From positions 4,717,036 to 4,781,035 of the forward strand of contig OZ025888.1 of the NCBI GenBank assembly GCA_964019415.1: a stretch of 64,000 nucleotides of DNA, read 5' to 3'. Both the position numbers and the translations under genes were made by a program. Source of the DNA: Ianthella basta (Eukaryota > Porifera > Demospongiae > Verongiida > Ianthellidae). Each line of letters opens with the position of its first letter. Position 1 is the stretch's first letter. The notes beneath the pieces are model-generated. The model worked only from the letters and a program-made list of their open reading frames with translations, made no database searches and had not been told where the DNA came from. Below, piece by piece: positions 21,307 through 33,535 of this stretch.

Positions 21307-23943
21307 TTACATTTCGTCCAGCTGTTGGGAATAGTTAACCTTGTACGATTTCATCCTTCGGAGTCCTCTGATACCTAGAACAATTCCAGCTACTATCAGT
21401 CCCAGGAGGAGGCAGGCAAAGAAGCCACCAAAGAAGCATCCTGCAGCTATTCCTGCAATGTTGGGTGCACCTTCAGTCTTGACTGGATCAGAAGAGGGAC
21501 ACAGGTTTGGGGTCGAGTCTAGTATCGAACTTGCAGACTGACTGGGAGTGGAATTTGGGATCTGACTGGGAGTGGAACTTGGGTTTGGACTAGGACTCAA
21601 AGATGGACTTGAACTTGCAGTTGGAGTTGAGGTAGGGTTCAACGTTGGGACTGAGGTTGGGGTCAAATCTGGAGCAGAAACAGGACAAGAGCAAAGAGTT
21701 GGAGTTGAAGTTGGATTTGAAGTTGAAGTGGAGGTGGGACCCGTTGAGTTGGAGGTTGGATTTGAAGCTGCAGTCGACCTAGGACTAGATGTTGGGCTCG
21801 GTGTGGTGCTGGAAATAGAGCCTGTCGTTGGCTTGGGAGTGGATTGCGAGGTTGGACTGAGAGCCTGCGTTGACGGTGTTGGGCTAGGTGATGGGCAGGG
21901 TTGCTGCAGCGAGTGAGGAGAGACCATGGTGCCGTCAGAAAGACGAATCTTGAGAGAACCACTGGAGATGCCTGCAGTGATGTCATCGAGCAGGGTCTGA
22001 CTATTCTTTGGTGTACCAATCATGTAGCCAGCATTGGGAGGATCGTGGAGGAGCAAGTTGACCACAATGCTGTCCGGAGCAAAGGTCTGGATCTATAATA
22101 GTAGAAATGAAACAGAAAGGGTTGGCGCTGCTACTACAATGCACGGCACCAATAAAGAGCATGCAGGCACAAACAGTCATAGCAATCACTGTCACTATGC
22201 ACGATAAGGTATTGTGACAATTCAAGGATGAATAGAGTCTGGTTCAGTTTCCAAAGGTGAGCTGAGCATACAATGATGTTAGAGGTAGCTCTACTACAGT
22301 AAACATGTACCCAACAAACATGAGCAAGGCATAGCCAGTACAGTGTGTACCTGAATGTTCCCAAACTGTGATCCAGGTGACCCAGTAAAGTTGGAGAGGG
22401 ACGTCCTAATGTTGCTTCGGAGCAGAGAGAGAGTGTTCGGTGTTGGTGCGACAGACAGGGTGAACATTGCCTCTCGCGTCTGTTCTGGCGGGAAGCACAC
22501 AAAAGCATCAAACACTTCAAACGGAGGCTCCTCCAGGTCATAACTGAAGATATCACTAATGTAATCAAACTGGTTAGCAACAGTACCATTCCAAATGGAC
22601 GTCCCATGGACACGCACACGTAGCACTTGTTTTGAGGAATTTCTACCATTCACAACCCAGTCATCCCTTGAGAAATACACCAGATATGTAACATTTCCCA
22701 GTGTCACATTGGGATAGGTAGGATCAGCCATTGGAATGAATGCTAGCCAAGCTTCAGCATCAATTCCTCTTACAGTGGAGGTTCCTTCATACACATAGGC
22801 AGAGGCACTGTCATTGTAGGGGGAGAGAAGGTGCAGAAGTGAAGCAATAACATAGTTCCCCTGGTCATCCACAACTTCATCAGGTGTGATAGAGCCTGTA
22901 GCGTTGAGACTGGTCACATTGCAGAATCCATTATCTCGGTTAATCAAGTACTGAACACCCTGTGTGAAATCATGGATTACGCTTATTCGGCTTGGTGCAC
23001 TTCCAGCAGATTTGTTTTGATATATGACATCATAGCGGACAAGATTAGCTTGCCGGTCATAGTAAAACGGATAAGTAGTTGTCTGCTTAGTTGTTATAAC
23101 GGTTGTCTGAGAAATGCTACTGAAGAATTTGATACCATCCAGAGGAGGAAGAGGCTTCAAGTTCTTCCTGTTCTTGCAGACTACACCCTCGGGGACAGCA
23201 AACACATCATCACCAAGAGGAGAAGGGTCAAAGGCAGTGAAGGTGTACGTGGTCTCCGTAATTACAAACTCTCCAGAAGGTGCACGAAAGTTAATTAAGA
23301 TAGTTGCCGAAATGGGTACACGGCTAGCATTCAAGGGAAAGCTCCACCCCTCTACAGCAAAGTAATAATCAACCAAGTAGGAGCCATTCTCGGAAGCAAA
23401 ACAGTATTGCCAGTTATCAGTCAGGACACCTCTCACGAACTCTTGGCCAATGTACATCACTTGGTCCTTTAGCATACCAGGAATAATAAAGTCGTTAGCA
23501 GAGCCAATCTGCAGTGTGCCGTTCGGTCCAGGGATTTCGTGAAAGGTGAAGTTGGTATCCCTGTCTTCTTCCAGCGGCACAGCGGTGCAGTCCGTGATTC
23601 GGCCTCCGGCATACCTTATGTGGAAAGCCTGGTCCGCATTGAAGTCGGATATCAAGGTGAATTGATCGACATAGTCCACCCGACCGCGCTGGCCTACGCC
23701 GTCATAGTATTCCACCGCTCGATACGTGGCGTTCTGTTGCCCATTGGCAGCTTCGATTTGCACGCTAAACTGTGACGGAAAGGAGGGGAACGGAACTGCA
23801 AGATCATCAAGCGAGCCGTTCAGCGGCTCGCACATCGTGAAGTTGCCGTCTACCTGAGCATTGGTATAAACGCACAGCAACGCAGTCAGAAGAAATGTAA
23901 ATGAGACTTCTTTTCCAAGCTGCATCTTCTCCAGGCCACCCAT
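21307..23943 (-). CDS. Receptor-like glycoprotein C (two exons), long mucin-like stalk
   Basis: Exon 1 is 23943-22351 (531 codons) and exon 2 is 22092-21307, phase 0, with a 258-bp intron, giving 792 residues. The start MGGLEKMQLGKEVSFTF is chosen because it is shared with D, although the frame is open to 23967. The signal peptide ends near VYTNAQ. The N-terminal 250 residues are only about half identical to A/B. Later blocks (FTAFDPSPLGDDVFAVPEG, DEVVDDQGNY) are almost identical. Exon 2 carries the 60-residue VNLLLHD module, then about 150 residues of Ser/Thr/Pro-rich low-complexity sequence with NPTS/TPTS-type repeats. A transmembrane helix follows at about 743-771, then a tail ending KVNYSQQLDEM. 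The stalk predicts dense O-glycosylation and an extended stem. Confidence 0.85.
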
Positions 23944-24044
23944 CGTAGATACTCCGGCAATCAACACGTCGACCTCTTATGACCATGAATCTATTTTAAA
24001 CACCTCAGTCAATGAATAATGTTGTTACTGGCTCACCTGAGCGG

Positions 24045-24352
24045 ACAGACCCGCCCGAAGGGCGGGTCTCTCCGCGTGCTCGGCGTATGCCAGCTGGTCG
24101 GACACAGGCTGGTAATGCCATTGTTACTCAGGTCCCAGCTAGTAATGCACTGGCTGGTCATGCATGCTCTGACAAAGCAAGCGCGGATCCAGGGGTATTT
24201 CCAAGGTTTCCAGAAACCGGTCAGATCACCTCTGGCTAGTATTTGCATGTATTCCCCCATTGATACCAGCCCATGGCTGAAGGGGTCACCTTTAATAATA
24301 ACAATAACAATAACAATGTATCAGTCTTATAATGTCTATGCTTCCTTATAGC
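24045..24352. other. Non-coding, GC-rich hairpin remnant
   Basis: At 24051-24070 an ACCCGCCCGAAGGGCGGGT hairpin is followed by TATGCCAGCTGGT. The same two parts recur at 60335-60440 and the hairpin type recurs at 26560-26575. These look like the ends of one dispersed element family. A short AATAAC repeat lies at 24294-24318. Confidence 0.45.
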
Positions 24353-25524
24353 TATAGACCACTTGCATAATGACGTCACAGCTTCGCGCGTCGTTCGTGC
24401 GTTTTTACTGTTGGCAAAAAGAACATTACGTGTATAGGGCATAAGCTGTTTTTGTACCTTTCTCGGCGTCAAGAGAGCTCTGAGTGGCTAGATATTGTGT
24501 TGACGGCCACAAACGAAGACAGCGCACACGATATGTGATACTCCAGGCCTCATTGGGGGCTTCACCTAGAGAGGTGCTCTAGGAATCGTTGAGGAAAGTG
24601 TCCAAAGCCTGTCTTCCTTGGACTGTAGGTCGCTCTGGAGGTGTTTTAACGACAAGTGGAGGTAGTAAAGTAGTTGATGACTGTAGTCCTTGCACTAGGA
24701 GGTGTACTGCCGCGACTCAGTGCGTGACGGAGTAGAATGGCTAGCTACGTATACCACTCTGGTTTCTTGGTATACGTATGTGCTCCAGTGTATATAATGG
24801 ATAACACCCGAATGATTGCAGCAGCTTGGTAACTGCTGCAATCACAATGAAGCGCAACCCTGCATTCCGAATACATGCCAGCCAAACACGCACCGAGCAT
24901 GAATAGCGTGCACATAACAATGAAGGCATAATATACCAATGACTACATCACTACAGTCATTCGCAAGCCTGAAGGAGCAGTACAGCTACCACTATAGCTA
25001 CACTCCTGCTACACTGCACAACAGTATACAGCTTGCACGTGTGCAGGGGGTTTCCTAGAATATGTACTTGTGTATAGCAAGCGCCCATGGTGATGGCATG
25101 TATATTACACCAAAGGGAGTCCCTCCTCCAGAGTACGCACAGGTTTCAGAAGGAATCGGCAGGTTGGCGACCATCGAAGCCATCATTATAGCAGAGCTAT
25201 TGTCATCTGTCCTTTCCTCCGTGTTTCAGCTAGCATTCACGCTCCCAGCGAGTTGGGACCCGTCAAGTAGCTTTGCCTCGTCTCACGCCGCCTCTGGAGA
25301 ATTTTCCTTACAAAGTGGCTTGGATCTACTGATTGTTGCCATCCAGCTTCTCTGCATCGACATTCCACGTTTCAAGTCTCAACACAGGTCGCGCGCCCTC
25401 CACCAGAGGGTCAAAGAAACCGAAAATCGTTCAGCGAACATTGCCCTGGAACAGCTTTTGCCAACATTTCCGGCGTTGCGCAACATCATGACGGTTCGTG
25501 ACGTCATTATGCAAGTGGTCTATA
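24353..25524. mobile_element. 1.17-kb element with 27-bp terminal inverted repeats
   Basis: The left end TATAGACCACTTGCATAATG runs on into ACGTCAC. The right end mirrors it exactly at 25498-25524. No target duplication is clear. The right half has an open plus-strand frame from 25062, running past the right end to 25688. It has hydrophobic and helical stretches (IIIAELLSSVLSSVFQLAF) and no recognisable transposase motif. It may be a passenger or a chance frame. Confidence 0.65.
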
Positions 25525-25723
25525 CCTTTATGTGTTGGAAACCAGTCATAAACGTTTCTCGATCCGCCCCAGCAAAGGATAGTCCAGGCTGGCCTGCAGC
25601 TGGAGATGTCAGTGTGACTGACCTACCATGTGTGCATGAAATTTACATGGAAGATCACCGTAGACAAACAATGGATAGTTGTATATAAGAAGCTGATGGT
25701 TTCTGTGTGTATATGTATTAGTT

Positions 25724-25832
25724 ATACCACGGCGCTGAGGTGTATATGGATTTTAGGCGCACGATGCCCGAGGGCGCGAAGCGCCCGAGGGCGAGTGCGT
25801 CTAAAATCCATATACACCGAAGCGCCGTGGTC
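25724..25832. repeat. Palindrome, variant of the 19270 type
   Basis: The arms ACCACGGCGC-GGTGTATATGGATTTTA and their complement surround the same GGGCGCGAAGCGCCC centre. The outer arm sequence differs from the 19270 and 20091 copies, so the centre is conserved while the flanks are not. Confidence 0.75.
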
Positions 25833-27558
25833 CAAGTGATATATACCCCGCCTAGCGCGTCTAGGCTCTTATTCGAAGGGCGGGCTTCTACCATGGCGGC
25901 AGATCTGAAGAGCGGCTGCCAAGTTTTGTTGAATTCACAAGTGCTGTGAAGTTTTTGCCTGAAGTTAAGCCATTGGAGCAATACTTTAAGGGGCCAGTGA
26001 AGTGATTGATGCCTCTGCGACGTTCTCGGCCTTCGTCGGCTTCGAGGGTTCTTTGCGCTCGTTGCTCGACTTTCTGTTCCCCTTGAAACAGTGCGTTCCC
26101 ACTGCTGCAGTGAGTTTGAGTGCCCTTGCGTACGAATTGGCGCACGAGCTTGATGTTTCTCATTTGTGCACTGTGCGGGTCGCGTACATGGTTTATCCAG
26201 CACGGCTACGGAGCGCTTTACGTTGCTGGCTTGCGTGCATTGGTTGCAGCGTGATGGAGGAAGGTATTCTCCTTTTCAATGCTTTGCCGACTCTTCCAAA
26301 GCCACGCAAAGTTGAAGCTGACTGCAAGTTGCTGCATTTGTGCTTTGGTGTGATTTGACACCTTCGTTGTTATCAATACAATTCTTTGTTATCTTTCACA
26401 CCTTCCATATTTGGGCTGGGATGTAACAGGATTTAAGCGCTCCTGTGCATATATATGCTTCTTAGATCCTGTTATATCCCGGCTGGCTTGTTTACGCGAT
26501 ATATTTTCGCGCGGTTGCCATGGCAACGGGGTATATATATTATTATTACTAGCTGAATGCCCGCCCTTCGGGTGGGTTCCCAGCATATCGTTTGAAATTT
26601 GAGCGTTTAACCAATCAGAACCGTCCATTTAATTGGGAGTATTCCGTAGACTCCTTCCGTAAAACTCCGTACATACAGAATTTACTTATGTTAATCTATT
26701 TCGTTTAAAGGAGTTCAGCGGCGAAGGCACTAACCACCTTAGGTCGCCCCCCGTATTGCCGTGATATAGTCTTCCACGTTTGGCGAAGATTGGTGAAAAA
26801 TTGAAGGAGGAGTTCGTGCACAACCAAACGCGATCTTTTCCCTATCTCTTAGATATGGCGGCGACCGTAAAAGTGGCAAGAACTCGGACGGAAAGACCTT
26901 AAACCAAATTTCGGCTCGGCGAGGTTACTCACAGTACGCCTCTTCGTAATCCTACCACGTTTCGTGAAGTTCGGTCCAGAATTGAAGAAGATTATCCCGG
27001 ACAACGAGAATGTGCGTTACGTTTATTATAATAAGATTATAAATTGGGCAAAGCAGGGTGGTTCAAGGTATAGCCCAGCGACTATCAAACTTCGGCCTTG
27101 GGCTTTGTTGATCGCCATGGCAAAACAACGCCAACGCCTAGGATACGGCATACTTTTCTTCCAAGGCCCAAGATGGCCGACGATCGGTTCATCCTGGGTT
27201 TTCGCCGCGCGCTCCTTGACAGCAGCTTATTTCAGCACGTCTACCACCTTATATTGAGACGGGGTACAGAGTGCTACGGATGGGAACGTTAACGTTTGGG
27301 CACTATTCGTCGACGCTCGCGGGAAGAGTTCGCGAACAACGGCTGGGGCTCTTCTTTTGTATTGGCAACATAGGAGCGTGCTCGGAAAACCGTATATTGT
27401 CTCCGTAGATCCAAGATGGCGGACGGTCAATTCGAGGTTTTTCGCTTCGCGCTCATCGGCACGGCTGTTTCGTATGTATAAATGGCGGCAGCTTAGTTTT
27501 GGTTTGGAAACCTGTCCATAGTATGCGAGTTTTCACCTCGTATCGTGGAGCGAATATA
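25833..27558. other. Gene-poor stretch with decayed repeats
   Basis: A plus-strand frame at 26002-26358 (119 codons, Cys-rich, e.g. LRCWLACIGCSVM) has no recognisable domain. 26555-26580 carries the CCCGCCCTTCGGG hairpin. 26755-27000 has two diverged copies of a block (CCACGTTTGGCGAAGATTGG and CCACGTTTCGTGAAGTTCGG). I see no gene I can defend. Confidence 0.4.
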
Positions 27559-30000
27559 TTTTAGCCTTATTCTCTGTGAAAGAGGATGCAATCCATAGGA
27601 AACTCTGTATCAAGGTGAGCAGAACAGTGGATAATGTGCTGTAAGGAATAGAAGCGTTGTTTATGCTTTTATGTTAGTCATATTTCGGCAAACGTTTGCT
27701 CGTATTAAGCGGCTCGTGCGTTTCTCCGGGTTTTCCTACCAACATGCGATGTATATCGTGATACAACATAGCAAAGGAGAGCTTGTTCTTGAGCCATTTT
27801 CTTACTTCATGTTCTGAGCGAAAGTAGTATAGTCACATAGCACAGCATGTGTATAGGGTAGCTAGCTAGGTGACTACATAATGCAATTCCCCACGACCCC
27901 AGTGTGTGACTAAGTCTCAGTGAATTGAGAATGTCTCTACATTGCAGTTTTTGCTTTACCTTAAATTGCTAAATTGGATCTGCAATGCTTTGACTATACG
28001 ATATAGTGTAAGCTAGCTAGCTGCATGCTTGCTATATAGACAATTGTTAGCATTAAGATCTCACAGGACACAGGGCATCAGCAGCTCAGAGCTGTAATCA
28101 CAGCCTCAGGATAGTCAAATGATTACACTGAATATATAATTATTATATGACTATAGTGATCACCTGTATGCTGTGTGACTCGGCCACTTATACTACAAAG
28201 TTATGCAGAACATAGAATTATTGCATACTTTTTCCCAGTAGCTAATAGTCTATAAGCTTTAAATAAGTCTAGGTGTATTACATAATCTGCCGATAATTAT
28301 AAGTTCAGTATGTTATGTATGTGCTAGGAGATTGTTCTGTCGTTCCTTCCTATTCTTGGTGGCTGCATGCAGTTGAGCTGTCAATGACGAAGTTTGCATC
28401 ATGTGTTCTTTAAGCATAAACTTCATGCGTCCCAGTGGATTACGCATTGCACAGTATGTTCGTCTATAAAGTGTTGAAAATATTGTGTATTGACTCTGCC
28501 CCTTGCTCACCGTGGAGCCCCAATGCCCAGTGCCACCTCCTCATCCACGGTACAACATGATCCTTGAGAAGGTGCAACTTTGGTGTAATGCTGGCATGTG
28601 CATGGGAAGGTTTCTCACTTACACTGTTAAAAATAGGGAGTGATGATTACACTCATAATTGGTGTGAATTGGTTGCCACTGTGAGCACACATATTTGCAG
28701 TGTGATGTTCACTCCAACCATGCAGTACACAACATACCATTCATGTGAACAGTTTATAAGAAACTAAGCACTTCATGGAACATTTCACTACAGATACAGT
28801 ACACAGCATACCACCAGGTGGGATTGTTAGTGGGTGACACAAAGTACCTAATGGTACATTAAATTGCATACTAGTTTGACGAGGTCCTCCCACTGTACAC
28901 AACATACCATCAGGCTAAGCTGTATCCTGGGTAGCTATAATTGTACTTGGATAGCTCGTAGGATTCCAAGTAAACTCTCATCTTTGCATGTAAATTACTT
29001 CAAAGTCTCTTAATCTATCAGAAATGATGTGAACAACAGTGTGGATACAGGTGTCAGTGTGAATGTCACAGTGAAGTAATAGTGTGACTGATCACACCCT
29101 TGGTGTGAGCACTGAGTGGTGTGACAGTCACACCATATTTTTAACAGTGTAGAACAGTTAAAAATGTGTCCACACTAACACATTACACATGCATGCAATG
29201 TTGCAATTGGAAGGGATCACTATTTGATATACTATGTTTTAATCAATTGATTCAATGATACATATCTACTATTGCTGTATGGTTCTTTGCAGGCATGGAT
29301 GCATGATAATATAATTCAGTGCACTGTCAGTTCATATCTATATACTTCTATGTAACTACGTATAGATACGCAAGCTGAATTATATAGTGCTATCACATAG
29401 CATATGCCTCTTTGGAAGTTCCTAGTCAGAAGTCATGCAACTGCAGTTTCCAGGCTGGAATAACAGTCATGAACTGTTCATGTCCTTTCAGATCAAAAAG
29501 CTAGCTGGCTAATAGCTATAACATGCATGCATGAAACAGTAACACATTCAAAAACTGCATGCAGACTCAATATAGCAAAGGTAAAGCAGAAACTGCAATA
29601 CAGAGACATTCTCAATTCACTGAGACTTAGTGACACTAGCTGGGGTCGTGGGGAAGTGCATTATGTAGTCACCTACCCTATACACATGCTGCACTATTCA
29701 TTAGCTGTAACTATTCTGTTTATATTCAAAACATGAAGTAAGAAAATGGCTCAAGAACAAGCTGTCCTTTGCTATGTTGTAGAGTGGTTGGGCTATCACC
29801 ACATGTATAGCATGTTGGCAGGAAAACCCGGAGAAAAGCACAACCATCCGTTTAATACGAGCAAATGTTTGCCAAAATATCGCTAACATAACAGCATAAA
29901 CAACGCTTTTATCATTTACAGCACATTATCCACTGCTCTGCTCACCTTGATACGGAGTTATCTATGGATTGTCTCTGCTTTCACGGAGAAAAAGGCTAAA
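27559..30000. mobile_element. 2.4-kb element with about 410-bp inverted repeats
   Basis: The left arm (27559-27962) and right arm (29578-30000) are inverted copies at roughly 80-85% by eye. Paired landmarks include TTTAGCC / GGCTAAA at the outer ends, AACGTTTGCTCGTATTA / TAATACGAGCAAATGTT, and GTGACTACATAATGCA / TGCATTATGTAGTCAC. The interior has no transposase frame and is invaded by the MITE at 28620. A long-armed fold-back element or an old inverted duplication would both fit. Confidence 0.7.
28620..29151. mobile_element. MITE with ACACTGTTAAAAATA ends and TA duplication
   Basis: The left end ACACTGTTAAAAATA and right end TATTTTTAACAGTGT are flanked by TA on both sides, as for Tc1/mariner-type elements. 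Inside, three diverged copies of a GTACACAACATACCA word occur at about 28722, 28798 and 28894. It is nested in the 27559-30000 element. Confidence 0.75.
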
Positions 30001-30105
30001 AACCAACTTTCCCCCAGGACAGCTCTAGACCGAATCCCGATTCCCAATCTGCGGCCATTTACCGGTAAGTAGCCTCGTACCTAGTACAGAATAGTCTCAG
30101 GGCAA

Positions 30106-31616
30106 GGGGGGTCGGTCAAGGTCACGTGTGTCCGCAAAATGGCTGACGCGGCTGCTCTTTACTGTGTATTTTACCTATGCTAGCTAAGAGCAGACATATT
30201 TCGAGAAACACGTCGCATCGCTTGTTCCTTTGCTTCTGAGCACACAGTTGGACAAGGGCTATCAGAAAATGGACCCTTCCCCGCCCTTCCCCAGCATCTA
30301 GGTAGGTTTTGCGAGCATTTTCCAACACCGGTGTACGAGTATTCGCTGTTGCTGGCTACGAGGCAGATGGAGCCTAATCTGGAGTACTGAGCAAGTGCTC
30401 CTGTGGAAGTGACTCCTTAGAAGCTGGTAGCGAGTCCTCATTGATCACTTCAGGACTGCAAGACTGATAGGTTGACTGCTTCTGCAATGGGAGTGCAATC
30501 GGCAGCCACGTCCTTGCAATCGTCTTAGTTCTGTACACGATTTGTCACATTTGATAGCAGGGATGCTAGAAATGGCTTGAGCGTGCTGGCAATCCTCAAG
30601 AAACGCTGCGATAACTTGCAAAACTAAATCGTGAAAGCGGTCAGACAATTAAGCCCAATCCACCGTATGGCTCCTTGGCTACGTACGTACCGGTCATACC
30701 AGGGGCGCGAATGCAGTACAAGGCCCTGCCATGGCTCAGGGTATGCACATTCGGCCTTGGAGCACAGTCAGCTAACATATGGAGACGCGATTAGAATGTC
30801 AGGAATGCAATTATTGAGGTGCTGGTATTGCGCAATCCCAGGACCTTGTCCGACCCCCCTGGTCTCAGGGGGGGTCGGTCAAGGTCACGTGTGTCCGCAA
30901 AATGGCCGACGCGGCTGCTCTTTACTGTGCATTTTACCTATACTAGCTAAGAGCAGACATATTTCGAGAAACACGTTGCATCGCTTGTTTCTTTGCTTTT
31001 GAGCACACAGTTGGACAAGGGCTATTAGAAAATGGACCCTTCCCCGCCCTTCCCCAGCATCTAGGTAGGTTTTGCGAGCATTTTCCAACACCGGTATACG
31101 AGTGTTCGCTGATGCTGGCTACGAGGCAGATGGAGCCTAATCTGGAGTACTGAGCAAGGGCTCCTGTGGAAGTGACTCCTTAGAAGCTGGTAGCGAGTCC
31201 TCATTGATCACTTCAGGACTGCAAGACTGATAGGTTGACTGCTTCTGCAATGGAAGTGCAATCGGCAGCCACGTCCTTTCAATCGTCTTGGTTCTGTACA
31301 CGATTTGTCACATTCGATAGCAGGGATGCTAGAAATGGCTTAAGTGTGCTGGCAATCCTCAAGAAACGCTGCGATAACTTGCAAAACTAAATCGTGAAAG
31401 CGGTCAGACAATTAAGCCCAACCCACCGTATGGCTCCTTGGCTACGTACGTACGGGTCATACCAGGGGCGCGAATGCAGTACAAGGCCCTGCCATGGCTC
31501 AGGGTATGCACATTCGGCCTTGGTCAGCTAACATATGGAGACGCGATTGGAATGTCAGGAATGCAATTATTGAGGTGCTGGTATTGCGCAATCTCAGGAC
31601 CTTGTCCGACCCCCCC
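30106..31616. repeat. Two tandem 750-bp units with GGGGGGTCGG inverted ends
   Basis: Unit 1 (30106-30859) and unit 2 (30868-31616) are about 95% identical. Each starts GGGGGGTCGGTCAAGGTC and ends GGACCTTGTCCGACCCCCC, so each looks like a terminal-inverted-repeat element. They are separated by only 8 bp (TGGTCTCA). Short frames inside (e.g. 30328-30122 and 31091-30885 on the minus strand) are near-identical between units but show no known domain. Confidence 0.8.
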
Positions 31617-31891
31617 TGGAATAGTCTCGTCCCAGCCCCACTTCCGCAAAAATGGCTGCCGCCCGCGGAAGTGTGGCTGTGGACGAGACTACCTCGTACC
31701 CAGTCCCTATTTCCATTCCGACTTCCGCTCGGGAGGGATATTTCCCTCCCGAGCGGAAGTCGAAATGGAAATAGGGAAATAGGGAAATAATGGAAATAGG
31801 GAAATAGGGAAACATTCCGCCTTCCGCTCGGGAGGGATATTTCCCTCCCGAGCGGAAGTCGGAATGGAAATAGGAACTGGGTACGAGGCTA
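31617..31891. mobile_element. Two adjacent fold-back structures with GCTCGGGAGGG hairpins
   Basis: 31617-31692 pairs TAGTCTCGTCC with GGACGAGACTA around a CACTTCCG...ATGGCTGCCG core. 31694-31891 pairs TACCTCGTACCCAGT with ACTGGGTACGAGGCTA. It contains two internal hairpins (about 31720-31760 and 31827-31866), each pairing CTTCCGCTCGGGAGGG with its complement, separated by ATGGAAATAGGGAAATAGGG repeats. Confidence 0.75.
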
Positions 31892-32484
31892 ACCGGTAAG
31901 TAAGCCTTGCGATCCAAACCGATTCCCATTCCAAATTCCTCGCGTACCTTTGAACAACATGGCGCATATACAAACAAAATGGCACCCTCTTCCGTGTTCA
32001 CGCGAAGCGATTTCCACAAACGAGAAGCATTCTTCGCGATTTTTTGAAGGTTCCCAAGTGTAAAAGATAGATTAAGGCTTTCAAAACTGATTTAAGCTAG
32101 TTTGTAATGTTTACCTTGTAGTTTGTGTCGCAGATTAAAGGAGAAAACTGCATTTTTCTTATAGCTGGAGCTGCAACACACTAGCTTCATTCAGATATTA
32201 TTTGCCTAATTCCTGAGGAGTAGATATGATGTAGTTGTTCGGCCATCTAGCTCACTTCTGCTTGTGGAAATGAGTTTGAAGCTATGGTACTGGTCCTACA
32301 TTTAGGCTGTGGCAGTTCCAAAGTGATTCCTATTTGTTCCATTCACTGCACCAACTGCCTTAGTTAGCAGAATTGTAAAAGATCTTGTTAACTTGCAATA
32401 ACAGCTTACTTAACATGGTTTAACAGAGTTGTAAGTAACAGACTTGCTTAACACTGTTAATCCAAGTAATGAATGTATAATCAA
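31892..32484. other. Non-coding, nothing recognised
   Basis: Two ATGGCG/ATGGCA start-like words near 31960-31985 look promoter-like, but no frame follows. I see nothing else. Confidence 0.4.
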
Positions 32485-33535
32485 TTATATTCATAATAAC
32501 AATATTGATATTCATGGTGCCACATACAAACTGTACAAATGTACTGTAGGTTTCAGGCTAGGAACATAATGTTTTGGAAATCACTTCAGCCTGGAGCAAG
32601 ATTAAGGACTGCTCATTGCTCCTATCTTGGCTTGCATGCTGCAAGATAAATAAACAATTTGCTTTGCACATATACTCCCAGGCATCAATCAAACAGTAGA
32701 CATTCAGCTGCCTATATGCATCCTGTGCATGCATGCATGTAGACTTCAGGAAGGTGTACATGTGTGCTTCTGTGTGTGCATGCACACACAAATCATGTAC
32801 ATTGCTGACTTCTGCGTGCTACAAAATGTGTAGAAGAACTAGTACTAGAATGCAAAACTAGAATGCAGCAGTCAGTACACACATGCAAGCTCATGAATTA
32901 AGCTACTATACTGCTGTATGTACATACATTTGTGTGCATATAGTTGAATGAGAATATACTGTGAGGTATATGCACAATTGTATGTTGTTAGTACTGTTCT
33001 AGCTATGGTGTACGTGAGGCATGCAAGCCATGCATTTACAGGCACGAGAAAGGAATGGAGGGCATTTTGTGTACGGTAAGCTGATAGTAAAGAGGCCTTA
33101 CAGCAGATGGCTAGCATTTCTAAAGTATGTCTTAAAGTATACATAGTACATGGCATGAGGAGGCAGGCATGAGAACAGAATGAAGGGCATTCTGTGTAAA
33201 GCAAACTGATGGTGAAGAGGCATGCCACGTACAGCAGTTACAGCCCACTTAGTTTGGACAGGTGGAAGGTAACTATTGCTATACTCAGGGGTTATTTCAA
33301 GCACAATGCATGAATAAGGGCAGCAAAGAACATTTGAAACCCATAGATAGTCTTCTCTAAACATACTGACCTGCATGCAGGGACCTGCACATGAAGTACA
33401 ACTATATGGCTGCATACATACCTGAGAAGCAATATAGCTACCATACAACCATTACAAAGTAATTGGACTCCATCTGCTGTCATGCCTCTGCACTATCAGT
33501 TTACTATATACAAAATTCCCTCCATTCTGTAACCA
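32485..33535. repeat. Segmental duplication, copy with the empty site
   Basis: This 1.05-kb stretch recurs in direct orientation at 34360-35357 plus 35858-35910 at well over 95% identity. It contains no convincing gene. Long shadow frames occur in both copies because the sequence is duplicated. At 33480-33505 it keeps the uninterrupted site CATGCCTCTGCACTATCAG. Confidence 0.85.

Larger units (their letters stand above)
30070..31891. mobile_element. 1.8-kb composite element, TAGCCTCGTACC ends, 9-bp duplication
   Basis: It starts TAGCCTCGTACC, ends GGTACGAGGCTA, and is flanked by ACCGGTAAG at 30061-30069 and 31892-31900. Within it lie two tandem 750-bp repeats and two smaller fold-back structures. 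The ends and the 9-bp duplication link it to the elements at 6903 and 35367. Confidence 0.7.

Noticed and set aside
21572-21916. Plus-strand frame of Glu/Val/Gly repeats opposite receptor C
   Set aside because: It is the antisense of the Ser/Thr/Pro stalk of C (the same occurs opposite D at 42704-43066), so the periodicity is explained by the real exon.
26002-26358. 119-codon Cys-containing plus-strand frame
   Set aside because: No domain, upstream stops in the same frame, and repeat-rich surroundings; left as non-coding.
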